Assembly: GCF_009389715.1 (NCBI RefSeq)
Contig: NC_052399.1
Coordinates: 14,697,646-14,761,645, forward strand
Length of the DNA: 64,000 nt
Direction of reading: 5' to 3'
Origin: Phoenix dactylifera
Lineage: Eukaryota; Streptophyta; Magnoliopsida; Arecales; Arecaceae
Made by a program: the position numbers and the translations under genes. Of the stretch, positions 1-11,557 are shown piece by piece; position 1 is the stretch's first letter; every line of letters starts with the position of its first letter. The notes beneath the pieces are model-generated. The model did not search any database, was not told where the DNA came from, and saw only the letters and a list, made by a program, of their open reading frames with translations.

Positions 1-127
1 TGCATCACGTAAATTACACATTTTTACTGATTTATTTTGAATAAGGATGCTCTCCAATTTGCACAATTTTTTTTTTTTTTTTATGCAAGTGGAGGAAGAG
101 ATCTTCACTAACAATCAATGAAAGAAT

Positions 128-300
128 TAGGGATGGCAATGCTTAATCATTTAATCGATCTAACTTCATTTAAATCTGTCATAAATCAGGTTAGATTACC
201 TATTGAATGAAATGATTAGATTTGGATCTGCAATTTTGACTCGACGGATTGCATTCCGATTAACAGATTTTAAATTTATCTCATGCATTTGCCACCTCTA
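128..300. mobile_element. hAT-type MITE (173 bp)
   Basis: A short non-autonomous DNA transposon. Its ends read TAGGGATGGCAATGC at the left and, reverse-complemented, TAGAGGTGGCAAATGC at the right, so the terminal inverted repeats match over about 16 bases. It is flanked by a perfect 8-bp direct repeat GAAAGAAT at 120-127 and 301-308. An 8-bp target duplication with TAGGG-like ends is typical of the hAT superfamily. It has no coding capacity. It sits about 390 bp upstream of the transporter gene's TATA box and could affect that promoter, but nothing in the sequence shows that it does. Confidence 0.85.
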
Positions 301-692
301 GAAAGAATATCCTCTAGGTAAATACGAATAAAATTAACACAGAGCAATAGAAGGGGGGTAGGAGGAACCTAACAAATTGGGGGTAGGAGGAACTTAACTT
401 GTTCTTAAAATAGAGAGATTCCGTCCAAATATAAATGGTGGCCCCCGCTCTATTCCACAGTTCGCAAAGCATCGCACGGAGCATGTTCATTTGCCAAAAG
501 GGCATGTTTGATGATAGGTTAGCTGCCAGCTGGCCGGGTCTTCTAGAAGCAGGGGAGTCGGGGGACTTCCCATGCGTCTCCTCGTATGCGATATCTCCGC
601 GCAGTTACTTCGTCCGCCGGTCCCTCGCGCCTCCTCCTCTGCCCGGCACGATCCCCTCCACGTCTCGAGTATCGACCGCCTCTCCCCGGCCG

Positions 693-842
693 TATATATG
701 CCACTCGAACCGGCCTCTCCCTCTCCTCCTTCCCTTTCTGCTCGTCATTTCAAAGAAAATCCCACGCCTCTCTCTCTCTCTCTCTTTCTCTCGCTCGCTC
801 GTTGCCATTTCTTTGAGCAAGACAAATATAGAGAGAAAGGAG
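693..842 (+). promoter_or_regulatory. TATA box and CT-rich leader of the ABCB gene
   Basis: TATATAT lies at 693-699 in a GC-rich setting. A leader rich in C and T follows, with a (CT)n run at about 769-800. Transcription would be expected to start near 725-735. A leader intron is plausible: donor AG|GTACAAG after 842 and acceptor GTCGCAG ending at 941. Splicing it out would remove two upstream ATGs, at 852 and 932. The TATA call rests on motif and position only; the leader intron is inference from splice consensus. Confidence 0.55.
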
Positions 843-957
843 GTACAAGAAATGGCTTCTTTAATTTCTTTTACCCATCCCTCTTTTTTCTCTCTCTCTT
901 TTCTATTTCTTTATTGCTTTGTCCTTGTGACGATGTCGCAGGAGAAGCGGGAGACCC

Positions 958-969
958 ATGAGTGTGTAA
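958..969 (+). promoter_or_regulatory. Three-codon upstream ORF in the ABCB leader
   Basis: ATG AGT GTG TAA lies 38 bases before the transporter start codon. It would remain in the mRNA even if the proposed leader intron (843-941) is removed. Very short upstream ORFs can lower translation of the main frame. Whether this one is used is not known. Confidence 0.45.
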
Positions 970-1007
970 TATAACCTGGACGTTGAGGGGAGTCAAGAAG
1001 AGAAGGC

Positions 1008-4000
1008 ATGGCGAGAGACGGCAGCGGTGAGAGGAGCAAAGGAGATGAGACGGTGTCGTTCTTCAAGCTCTTGTCTTTTGCGGACAGGAAAGACGTGGCG
1101 TTGATGGTGCTCGGCACGATCGGGGCGCTTTTTAACGGGGTGGCGATGCCGATCATGACTATCGTTTTCGGTGAGCTCGTCGATGCGTTCGGCGGAAACA
1201 ACAGGGCCATGGTCGTCGAGAAGGTGTCCAAGGTTGGTGCCCTGTCCCGCTGTTCTCGCGGCCCTTTTTCCTCAATCCTTCCTTCATAAGTTCTTGATGT
1301 ATGCATGTATGTATATGTGTATGATTTGTACAATATTAGAACTATTGGTTATAGTTCTAAAGCGAACAAATTAATCACGTCCTTCTTGATTTTCTGATTG
1401 GAAGTTTAGCTCCTTAGGACCAAAAAAAAATCCTACCAGCGATATGTTTCCGGGATTCTTTGGTGTTGCGAAAGTTCTGAAAAATGACCTTCTGGCTGCT
1501 CGGATTTTCGTAGTTATCCTTAGTTTTCATTTGATCGGACATTTCTATGTTACTTGGAGGTGCATCCTGTCTCAATTGTTTTCCCCCTACCAAAAGATTT
1601 TAGCCGTAAAAATCGTCGATTCATCTTTTGATCAGTTGGAGAAAATTCATTTCGTTATTTTGATTCATTAAAGATGATATATGCTGGACTGGTGAGTAGC
1701 TATCTTTTTCTCTTTCTTTTGGTTTTCTTGCATCTCTACTTCTTAATTGAGTTTTCAAAAGGAACACCTTGATTTTGGTGTGGATATGAAAATATTTGGT
1801 ATTCTGATGTAACTATTGCTCGATGTTTGGAGTCTTGAGTTGATTATGCCAATATGTTGTCAAGCATGTCGCACTGTCATCGATGAATTTTTTTTCTAAT
1901 CTGAATTGGGTTGTAATTCTGTTTCAGGTGGTTCTGAAGTTTGTCTATTTAGGTGTTGCGGCTGGTGTTGCTGCCTTTCTACGTAAGTGTATGGTTACTT
2001 AGTATTATAAATTAATTGCTGCAATACCATGCACTATTTTTCCTCCTTTTCTGTGCTTTGCCATTTATTTTATCTAGATTGATGTGGTTGTACTCGCACG
2101 TTGCAAGAATTATTGGTGTTTGTGTCTCCAACTATGCATGCGTGGGGCGTGGTTGTGCAATAAATTGATAGACAGAAACACAGATAGATGTATAGATAGA
2201 TATTGCCATATCATTTTGAGCAGCAAAAATCTCCATTCTGGTGCCACTGTGAGCAGCCAGATGCCAGCTTTTTGAGTATTGTTGCTAGGATAGTTTTACC
2301 ACTCGGGTATTCTTTTTTGCATTTTGTAGCCCATCTCCGATTATCAAACTATTCTGTTCTAAACAGATACATGTGACATCATTAATCATGTGCCAGTTAG
2401 TAGTCTTAGATATTCGAGCAAGCGAATTGCAGGTAGTCTAACTAATATCTATTGATTCCTTTTCTCGTAGTCAGCTTGTAAACATAGTTTCCTCAAAAGA
2501 GATGCTGCCTTATGGGCTTGTGGCTATGATGATAAATGTGCTGCAGATTGACTAATCATTTTTTTAAAATCGTTATATATTCTGCCTCAAAATAGTTGTA
2601 TAAAACCTTGTTTTCATACTATGGGCCTCAACAATGGGAACTTTTCATGGCAGAGGTGTCATGTTGGACAGTGTCTGGAGAAAGACAGGCGGCACGAATT
2701 CGTGGTTTATACCTCAAAACCATATTGAGACAGGATATTGCATTCTTTGATAACGAGACGGCAACTGGGGAAGTCATTGGAAGAATGTCAGGGGACACCA
2801 TACTTATCCAAGAAGCTATTGGTGAAAAGGTGAGATATTATTGACATAGTGAAAATTTACTAAAATTTACATATAAGCAACTCCAAATGTATCTTTTTTA
2901 ATTCTTAAATGAAATATGTTCTGACTTACATTCTGCATGGCATGGGAGAGTTGGGTGCATGTTACCTTTTTCTTGTCTTTTAGTAAAGATTCCTGAATGA
3001 AAAAGAAGATACCCAAATTTTTATGCATGATAAATTACTTCTGAACAGTTCTTACTGAAATTTAGCCAGAGCAGTCTTTAAAACCAAAATTTCTTTTCCC
3101 ATTCTTGAATGACCATCAAAAACAATTCAAACTAGATGTAGAACTAAATTTTCCTAAAACTTATTTAAAATATGCATTAATACAGTTGCTATGTAGATTA
3201 ATTGGTAGGTTTCTCATAAAAACACTTAAATCTCTAGGCCTATGCAAAATCTGTCTTGTTAATATCATGAGAACTTCTCTGTTCGCTAGATATGAGATGA
3301 ATCCCTTGAAATCTTCCTTTACCGATTTTTTTTGTTTCTAATTGCAGGTTGGGAAGTTCTTACAACTAGTTGCAACTTTCTTTGGTGGCTTTATTGTAGC
3401 GTTCACTTCTGGCTGGCTTCTGGCACTTGTATTGCTGTCAGGTATACCTCCTATTGTCATTGCTGTCGCAGCCTTGTCAATGACGATGGCCAAAATCTCA
3501 AGCCGAGCACAAGCGGCATATTCTGAAGCAGGAACTGTAGTTGAACAAACAGTTGGATCCATCAGGACTGTAAGTGTACATATATGTCACATGTCACGTA
3601 TGTCCAAAAAAGAAATCTTTCAGTCTATGAATGTTTTCTTAATTCCTTTTCCTCCACACATATTCTAGGTTGTTTCCTTCACCGGTGAGAAGCATGCCAT
3701 TGACAAGTACAACGAGCTCATAAGAAATGCATACAAATCTACTGTTCAAGAAGGAATTGCTTCTGGCCTAGGAATTGGTTTTGTTCTGTTGATTGTGTTC
3801 TGCATGTATGGGTTAGCTATATGGTATGGTTCCAAGTTGATAATTGGGCATGGCTATGTTGGTGGATCTGTCATCAATGTTATAATGTCTATTATGACTG
3901 GTGGAATGTAAGTCACAATTCACTGATTATAGTTTCAGAATCGTGTGTCTGTTCAATCCTTTCGACAGCCGAATTTCTAATTATAATGATCTCATCTTTT

Positions 4001-7000
4001 AAATTGATGTCGATACTTATCTCATCTTTTAAACTGGTGTTGCAACAGAGCCCTAGGCCAGGCATCCCCATCTGTGAGTGCATTTGCAGCAGGGAAAGCC
4101 GCCGCATATAAAATGTTCGAGACAATCAATCGAAAACCAGAGATTGATGCCTCTGACATGAGCTGTGTTGTGTTAGAAGATATCAAGGGTGACATTGACC
4201 TGAAGGATGTTTACTTCAGCTACCCAGCAAGGCCTGATCAGCTGATATTTGATGGCTTCTCATTGCATGTACCAAGTGGCACAACTATGGCTCTAGTTGG
4301 AGAGAGTGGCAGTGGAAAGTCAACTGTGATTAGTTTGGTAGAGAGATTCTATGATCCTCAAGCTGGTGAAGTGCTGATAGATGGTGTCAACCTAAAGAAA
4401 CTGAGGCTCGGGTGGATAAGGGACAAAATTGGACTTGTTAGCCAAGAACCGATCTTGTTTACGACCACCATTAAAGAGAATATTTCCTATGGAAAGGAAG
4501 GTGCGACAGAGGAAGAAATTAGCAGAGCAATTGAACTTGCTAACGCTGCCAAGTTCATTGATAAGATGCCTGAGGTAAAAAGACATGGCTTCACGTTCTA
4601 TTACATAATTGTTTTTCTTTTATCATTGCTGTTTTCATTTTAGTTTGAAAAGGTTAATTATTTTGATACATGGTCATCTCCTGCAGGGACTTGATACAAT
4701 GGTTGGTGAGCATGGAACCCAACTCTCTGGTGGACAGAAGCAGAGGATTGCAATCGCTAGAGCAATTCTGAAAAACCCCAAGATCTTGCTTCTAGATGAA
4801 GCAACAAGCGCATTGGATGCTGAATCTGAGAAAATAGTTCAAGATGCATTGGTGAGAATCATGGTAGATAGGACCACCATAGTTGTTGCCCATCGCTTGA
4901 CCACTGTGAAAAATGCTGATACCATATCAGTTGTGCATCGGGGAAAATTAGTAGAGCAAGGTAAGTGCTAAGCCAGTCTCTTTTGATTTTCTCTGTTCTT
5001 TTTTCCCCACTGATTCATATCCACTATTATAAGTGAAGGTCAAACAGAAAAAAGAATGACACAGCTAAGCACACTTAACTAACTTCAATACTAAATGCAT
5101 GTTATGCGAAACAGGTTCGCATGCAGAGTTGATCAAACACCCTGATGGGGCTTATTCTCAACTCATACGCCTGCAAGAGACTAATAAAGAAGCTGAAAGA
5201 GCATCTTTAGAGGATTCGGGAAGGTTACTTTCAAGTTCTGATGCAGCAAAGTCTCCATTCATATCTGGGAGTCGTCAGTTTTCCTTCAAGAGATCCATCA
5301 GTAGAGCTTCCTCACATGGCGGAAGCGGGAGGCATTCTTTCACTGTATCCCTTGGTTTGATTGGTTCTTTGGAATTCCAGGAGGATGGCCCTTTAGAAGA
5401 TGAACTCAAGGTAAAAGAGGACGATGTTGATAAAGTGGGCAAGCAAGTATCTTTCAGACGGCTGGCCTATCTGAACAAGCCAGAGATACCGGTTCTTTTA
5501 GGAGGATCCATTGCTGCAGCCGGTAATGGAGTGCTTTTACCGGTGTTTGGACTGTTAATCTCAGTTGCCATCGAGATATTCTATAAACCGCCAGAAAAAC
5601 TTCGTAAAGAAGCTGTATTTTGGACACTGATGTTTGTACTTTTGGGAGGCATTTCACTTCTTATAGTGCCTGTACAACACTTTTTGTTTGGAGTGGCAGG
5701 TGGGAAGTTGATCGAGCGTATACGCTCCTTGTCATTTGAGAGGGTGGTGCACCAAGAGATCAGCTGGTTTGATGAGCCTCAAAATTCCAGGTTCTTGGCA
5801 TTTTCTTTTAAAGATTTCTCTTTGTCATATTTAAATGTCAGATTTCTTTCCCACTCAAATGTTGCACTTTGCCTCAATCTTTGGTATCCCTACATAATCA
5901 TTTGCAATCTTCTTTTTTTCCTCAGTGGGGCAATAGGGGCAAGGCTATCAGCGGATGCTTCAACAATCCGAAGTCTTGTAGGGGATTCCTTGTCACTGAT
6001 CATTCAGAACTTAGCGACTATTATCGCGGGGTTTATGATAGCGATGGTTGCAAACTGGAAACTTGCACTCATAGTTTTAGTCTTGATACCTTTCTTGAGT
6101 TTGCAAGGATATGCTCAGGTTAAGTTACTTCAGGGTGTCAGTGCAGATGCCAAGGTATTGCCTGACTCTATTTGTGTGCTTCCATGACTATTTGTAAAAG
6201 AAGTGCAATTGGATTTTAAGGGGAAACCGATTAAGTGAATGTAAGATTTCTTGCAGGTAATGTATGAAGAAGCAAGTCAAGTGGCAAATGATGCAGTCAG
6301 CAGTATTCGGACAGTTGCTTCTTACTGTGCAGAAAACAGAATCATGGATACTTATGAAAAGAAATGTGAAACTCCTTTGAAAAGTGGAATCCGACGAGGA
6401 ATTATAAGCGGCTTAGGTTTAGGTTTCTCATTCTTTGTGCTCTATTGCACATATGCTATTTGTTTCTATGTTGGAGCACTTTTTGTGCGTAACGGGAATG
6501 CATCCTTTACCGGTGTATTCAGGGTCAGTCAGCTGCATGGTTTTTCTTCTTGTTGTCTTTAATTCTCTTTAAGAATTTACCTAGCGCTCACATGCTTCTT
6601 TGTAAATGGCAGGTCTTCTTCGCTTTAACAATGGCAGCCCAAGGAGTTTCACAGTCAAGTGCCCTTGGTCCAGATACCAATAAAGCTAAGGATTCAGCTG
6701 CTTCTATTTTTGCAATTCTTGATCGTAAGTCCAAGATTGATTCAAGCGCCAGTGAGGGGACATTGTTAGCAAATGTTAAGGGACAAATTGAGTTCCAACA
6801 TGTCAGATTCAACTATCCTACTCGTCCACATGTCCAGATCTTCAGAGACTTGTGCTTGAAAATTCCCTCTGGAAAGGTATCCGATCAAGTTTAAAATTTA
6901 TTAAACCACCATAATTCTCCAATGGAGAAGAGAGTTTTGAATCAGAAAAAATCAGAATATTTACATTATTCTTTATTAAAATATGCCCTAATGTTTTTAA

Positions 7001-8502
7001 AATATGCCCTAATCTTGATTAGATTTCGAGATCTTGCCCAAAACTTTCCCCCTAATTTCTTATCTTCTATATTTGATCCTCCTTATATATATTGTTGTAA
7101 TTTATTACATTCTTCAAATCATCATGAGTCAGTCCACTAGCAAGATATGATATTGTGCATGGCAAGCTAGCAAGCAAAATTTCTACTCCCCACGCCCCTT
7201 TTTTTTCCTCTGAAATAGTTAGACAATAGGTCTAACCCATTTTTATCAAGATAATGAAAATCATACAGCAGGGAACCCTAGCCCAAGGCAAGGGGTGGTT
7301 CAGGATCCAAACGACCAGCTAGAAAGACCAAAAAGATCACAATGTTCTGAACAGTCCTCAGTGGTTCTTTTCCTCTCTTTTTTCTGCAAAGTGCCTCAAT
7401 GGCTTTTTGTGCCTAACTGGTTTGCTTTTCTTCAGAAAAGAGCATACTTTTTTTCTACTTAAAATCTCTCCTCGAGCAACCTCTTCCACGTGGGATGAAT
7501 AATTTGAAAACTGATGTGCCTCTGTCCACCGAGCATCCTTGCATTCCTGTCCAGCCAGATTCCCTGAAACATCTGCCACCACCAGGCCCACCACCATATG
7601 ATTTTGCCCCCACTTCACCTCTAAGTTTTGTGCATTGCAAAAACCAAACCAAACCAGGTGCACTAATAACTTAGGTTGCTATGAGCAAAAATAATAACCG
7701 ATCCTGTAAGAACCCAACAGGATTTCTGAAAAGCACTCGTATGGGTTCATGTCATATGTCGATTGCTCATAGTAAATTCCTGCTGCTGTTTTTCACTGTC
7801 ATTATTGTTCGTAGATATCGTTATCTTGATGCTTACACTCTTAAGTTTCTTGCACAGAGTGTTGCACTCGTTGGAGAAAGCGGCAGCGGAAAATCCACGG
7901 TTATCTGCCTGCTGGAAAGGTTCTATGACCCTGATTCTGGTAGGATCTTGGTAGACGGAGTCGAGATTCAAAAGTTCAATATTAATTGGCTGAGACAGCA
8001 GATGGGATTGGTAGGCCAAGAGCCTGTATTATTCAATGGCACAATTCGTGCCAACATAGCTTATGGGAAGCAAGGGGAAGTGCCTGAAGAGGAGATCATT
8101 GCAGTTGCTGAAGCAGCAAACGCGCATAAGTTCATATCGAGTCTTCCTGAAGGATATGAGACCAATGTTGGGGAAAGAGGGGTGCAGCTATCAGGCGGGC
8201 AGAAGCAGCGCATAGCAATTGCAAGGGCAATCCTCAAGGACCCTAGAATTCTTCTACTTGATGAAGCAACGAGCGCTTTGGATGCAGAATCCGAGCGAGT
8301 TGTCCAAGAAGCTCTGGACAGAGTGATGTTTGGAAGGACAACTGTTGTTGTAGCTCATCGGTTATCAACAATTAAGGGAGCTGATATAATTTCTGTCGTG
8401 AAGAATGGTGTGATTGCCGAGAAAGGACGGCATGAGACGCTGATGGACATACCTGGTGGAGCATATGCTTCACTTGTTGCACTTCATTCGAATTCTTCAT
8501 GA
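1008..8502 (+). CDS. ABC transporter B family (P-glycoprotein/MDR-like), 12 exons, 1265 aa
   Basis: Full-size ABCB exporter of the plasma membrane. Exons, all joining in frame with GT-AG introns: 1008-1232, 1928-1982, 2654-2829, 3348-3569, 3669-3907, 4049-4574, 4687-4960, 5115-5790, 5926-6154, 6257-6523, 6613-6876, 7858-8502. Order is TMD1-NBD1-linker-TMD2-NBD2. NBD1 has Walker [10 protein letters not shown] at about residue 390, signature LSGGQ at about 494 and Walker B ILLLDEAT at about 514. NBD2 has Walker A at about 1057, LSGGQ at about 1162 and Walker B at about 1182. All catalytic motifs are intact. A charged, serine-rich linker falls near residues 590-660. The length fits the family (about 1250-1300). 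It resembles the Arabidopsis ABCB4/11/21 group, some members of which carry auxin; the substrate here is inference. The start is the ATG before MARDGSGER, which leads directly into the first conserved block. Intron 11 (981 bp) is the longest and holds a LINE relic. Confidence 0.95.
7358..7663 (-). mobile_element. Probable LINE 3' tail relic in ABCB intron 11
   Basis: Read on the minus strand, one frame gives a tryptophan-rich stretch followed by [11 protein letters not shown] and then a basic segment ending in a stop. This resembles the (W..)ERNxRIF tail that follows the zf-RVT domain in plant L1-type LINEs. Neighbouring frames are open for only about 65-100 codons, so the copy is broken. It lies entirely inside the 6877-7857 intron. 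The match is by eye and the region could be another repeat. Confidence 0.35.
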
Positions 8503-9790
8503 TAGGATAGGGCTGTGCTAGGTTGAAAAACAATGCAAGACACCTTTTTTCTCGATTCTATTCTTAAAGTAGCTTCTGTCAAACAGCATCCACATCGGTC
8601 TTGTTCTGTTACCTACCCATTTTATTAGAAGGTAACGACAGCTTTCAAAGAACTGCAGAATATCAAGTCTAGGAGTAGATGAAAGTTCTTTAAAAGTTGT
8701 CTAGTAGTTAAATTGTTAGTTCTGAGAGAGGATAAACTGAATTTGTTTCGAATTCTTCTTTTTACTATGAGATTCAGATGATATTTGTCGCAAGTATAAT
8801 GATCCACTGGCCGGTTGGCTTTGATTGTGTGTGTTGCTATTAATTGAAATGGGTATAGTTGGGCAGGTTAGCAAGAATTGAGTTAAAAGAGGTAAGGCCT
8901 TCTACGATCCCGGCAATTCAGGTCCAAGGATGGACAAACTAGGGTTAGATCAAAATGTCGGATGTTTTTTTTTTTTGCATAAAATTGCTGTCCGATCTCA
9001 AACTCGTATCATTGTGCTTGTTAACCAAGGCTTTTACCATTTGAAAAATTGAACTTTCGCAGGGCCTCGAAGGAAATTAGTTATTCAGTGGCAGGAAATT
9101 GATTCGAAGCTGTCGTATGTTGGATTTTAGGAATATGTTTTTTGGTTGGCATGCCAAACATATGCTCTGTTAGGTTTTGGGTTATTTTTTTTACATTTTT
9201 GGAAGATTTCTCAGTTTCACAAATATGCTTGAAACCAACAGAGAATGAACTTCTAGCCAGGAACACTACCCCCAAACCTGAGAATGAATTACAACAGTTG
9301 GTTTCCTGTATCCTTCAGAAAGTACTCAGATGTGTGATGTGTTATGTATGCTACACAGCTGTATAATCTCTTCATTCATACAACATTAGATTTAAATGAT
9401 CCTCCTGAAGTTTGAAACTCCAAATGTTCTCTGCTCTGCTCTTCTCACAGATCGTCCGTCTCCTTGAAGCTGGTTCTTTAGTTTCTATTTTGGCCTCAGC
9501 ACCTTTCCAGCTCTCAGCACCCTGCAAAGTTTTACACGACTGCTCCAGGAAATACTGGCCAAGTGATTAGACCAAGTTAAAGCGCTTGGCGAAACAACTA
9601 GCGGAGTATCTCTGCCCCTGTCCTCTTTGTCGTGGCGCTCTTGGAGTTCGAATGGATCGCAGCGTTTCACGTGCAAAAGAGTGAAATGATACTGTTGTCC
9701 ATGAGGGGAAACAGAGCAGGGGAAGAATCAATATAATATAAGTTCTAGTGGGCCCTGATCAAGGAGTCCAATGATGGAGGGCAACGACAC
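8503..9790. other. ABCB 3' UTR and intergenic DNA
   Basis: The transporter's 3' untranslated region starts here and probably ends within about 300 bases, although no single polyadenylation signal stands out. The rest is AT-rich DNA without a supported gene. Open frames at 9081-9366 and 9485-9676 are short, have no recognisable motif and overlap on opposite strands. Confidence 0.5.
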
Positions 9791-9799
9791 TATGGAATT

Positions 9800-11135
9800 A
9801 TCCCTTGTTCGGTGCGATACACGCTCCCTCCCCTTTTACTGTGCGCTCTCTCTCTCTCTCTCTCCCACGCTCTCCCTCTCTTCTTCTTCTTCATCCTCTT
9901 CTCTCTCTCCTTTCTCCCACTTTTCTCGTCGACTCAGGTAAGCCCCAAACTTAACTTCTCTCTCTTTCTTTCTTATGACTTCTCAGGGAGGTCGAAGCCC
10001 CTCCTTGCTTCTCGCTGCCGATTAGAGGATGGCATGGTCATCCCTTGCTCCACCGGGAGAGGAACGACCCTCTCCCCTCTCCTTCTCTCTCGGGTTGAGC
10101 CCCTCCGCTCGCTTGCTATTTTCCCTTTTTTTTGGTTAAGGATGGAGCAATTCCTACGCTCTCTCTCTCTCTCCTCTTTCTCTCTCTTGGGTCAAGCCAA
10201 ACCCACCGATTCCAGTGGAAAAGTAATCTCCACTTTATTCGCTCTCCTAATTTTCTAATCTAAGATTGGTTTAAATATAGGTGGGCAGCAGTTTGAGTCC
10301 ATTAATATAGGATCAGCACAATGACTCTGTCCGCCCTACTAATTGAGGTAAAATCTAATCTATTAATTTTTTAAATTAATTAATTATTATCATGATTTAA
10401 ATTAATTCTTTAAATCTTAAGTATGTTCTCGCCATGAGCAGGAATGTGGTATAAATCTAGGTATGGCCTTACTATGGGCAGAAACATGGTATCCAACATT
10501 AAGTAGGCTAGTCACTGAACAATTCAAATGACTTTTGATTGCCAAAAAGTCAGATATGATACAGAATAATCACATTATGACAATAATACTAATAATGATA
10601 ACAATAGTTAAAATAATGATAATACTAACGGTAATAGTAAGTTCAATGAAAATTCTGACTAATTGGAACCGTTGATCTAGTAATGTACGAAAAGCATATC
10701 AAAAATTATTATTTTAATGATATGTTGTGTACATTTGAGTTGTTAAGTTTACAGAGCTTAATGTACATACAAGTATTATTGTTGGGATAGTCACATAAAT
10801 GCTTAATCAGTGATTGTGAATATATGAATTATTATTTTCTCACTGGTTATATATTTATTAAAGAACTGATGTCATATTCATGTAAGCGTATATGCTTAGA
10901 AAATGTTTACTGGGTTGTCGACTCACATTATAACTTTCTTCTTCTTTTTTTTCAGAGCCACAGAATATCTAGCTAAATGGAGTCGTTTCTGGACTTTTGA
11001 CAAGAGAATAATAGTTAAACTTTTGCATCTGATGCCAGAGATAGGACAACTTTAATTACCAGTGAATGATACAGTATTTTATTTGCCTTAGTTGTTTATC
11101 CCTCGGCATTAATTGTTCTAATTTTGAAAATAAAA
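9800..11135 (+). ncRNA. Candidate spliced non-coding transcript
   Basis: A CT-rich, leader-like block at about 9815-9938 ends in a strong donor, CGACTCAG|GTAAGCC. About 1 kb downstream a strong acceptor (pyrimidine tract, then TTTTTTTTCAG) at about 10945-10955 precedes a block that runs to about 11135. The second block has only a seven-codon frame (MESFLDF) from its first ATG, so any transcript would be essentially non-coding. It could instead be an internal piece of an LTR element or a decayed gene. Evidence is splice consensus and base composition only. Confidence 0.25.
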
Positions 11136-11222
11136 AAACTATTGTTTACAAGAAATGTATACCAGAATTTCTATAATCATGAAAAAATGTGATTTGCTTT
11201 GACATCCTACAATCATGGGTAA

Positions 11223-11470
11223 TAGGGAGGATATTGTGCCTTGACTGAGCATACTTTAAGTGAATCCAAATCAGGAGAATTTTGAATTTTGAATTTGATC
11301 CTCATGGAGGAGATCATGCCTTGACCGAGAATGCCTTAATTGAATCCAAATCTAAATTCAAATCTAGAGAATTTTAAATTTTGAATTTAATCCTTAATAA
11401 GAAGATTGTGTCTTGATGGAGGATGTCTTAATTGAATCCAATTCAGGGGAATTTTTGATTTTGATCCTTA
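11223..11470. repeat. Minisatellite, three copies of about 75-92 bp
   Basis: Three diverged tandem units share the core CTTAATTGAATCCAA, a following GAATTTTGAATTTGATCCT-like segment and a TTGTGCCTTGA-like start. The array ends about 30 bases before the TATA box of the next gene, so it forms part of that promoter's upstream region. Confidence 0.8.
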
Positions 11471-11496
11471 TCACACGCTGACCCAAAGTCCCAGCG

Positions 11497-11503
11497 TATA
11501 AAT
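11497..11503 (+). promoter_or_regulatory. TATA box of the secreted-protein gene
   Basis: TATAAAT lies 55 bases before the start codon at 11558. That spacing implies a very short leader of roughly 20-30 bases and supports 11558 as the true start. Confidence 0.6.
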
Positions 11504-11557
11504 GAGCCTCGTTCCTCTTAGTCCTTCTAGGAAGAGAATTTTGCTACCGTGCTTCCG

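Noticed and set aside
435..974. Long overlapping frames on both strands before the ABCB gene
   Set aside because: They cover the promoter and CT-rich leader, contain low-complexity SLSLSLS or RERER runs, and match no family.
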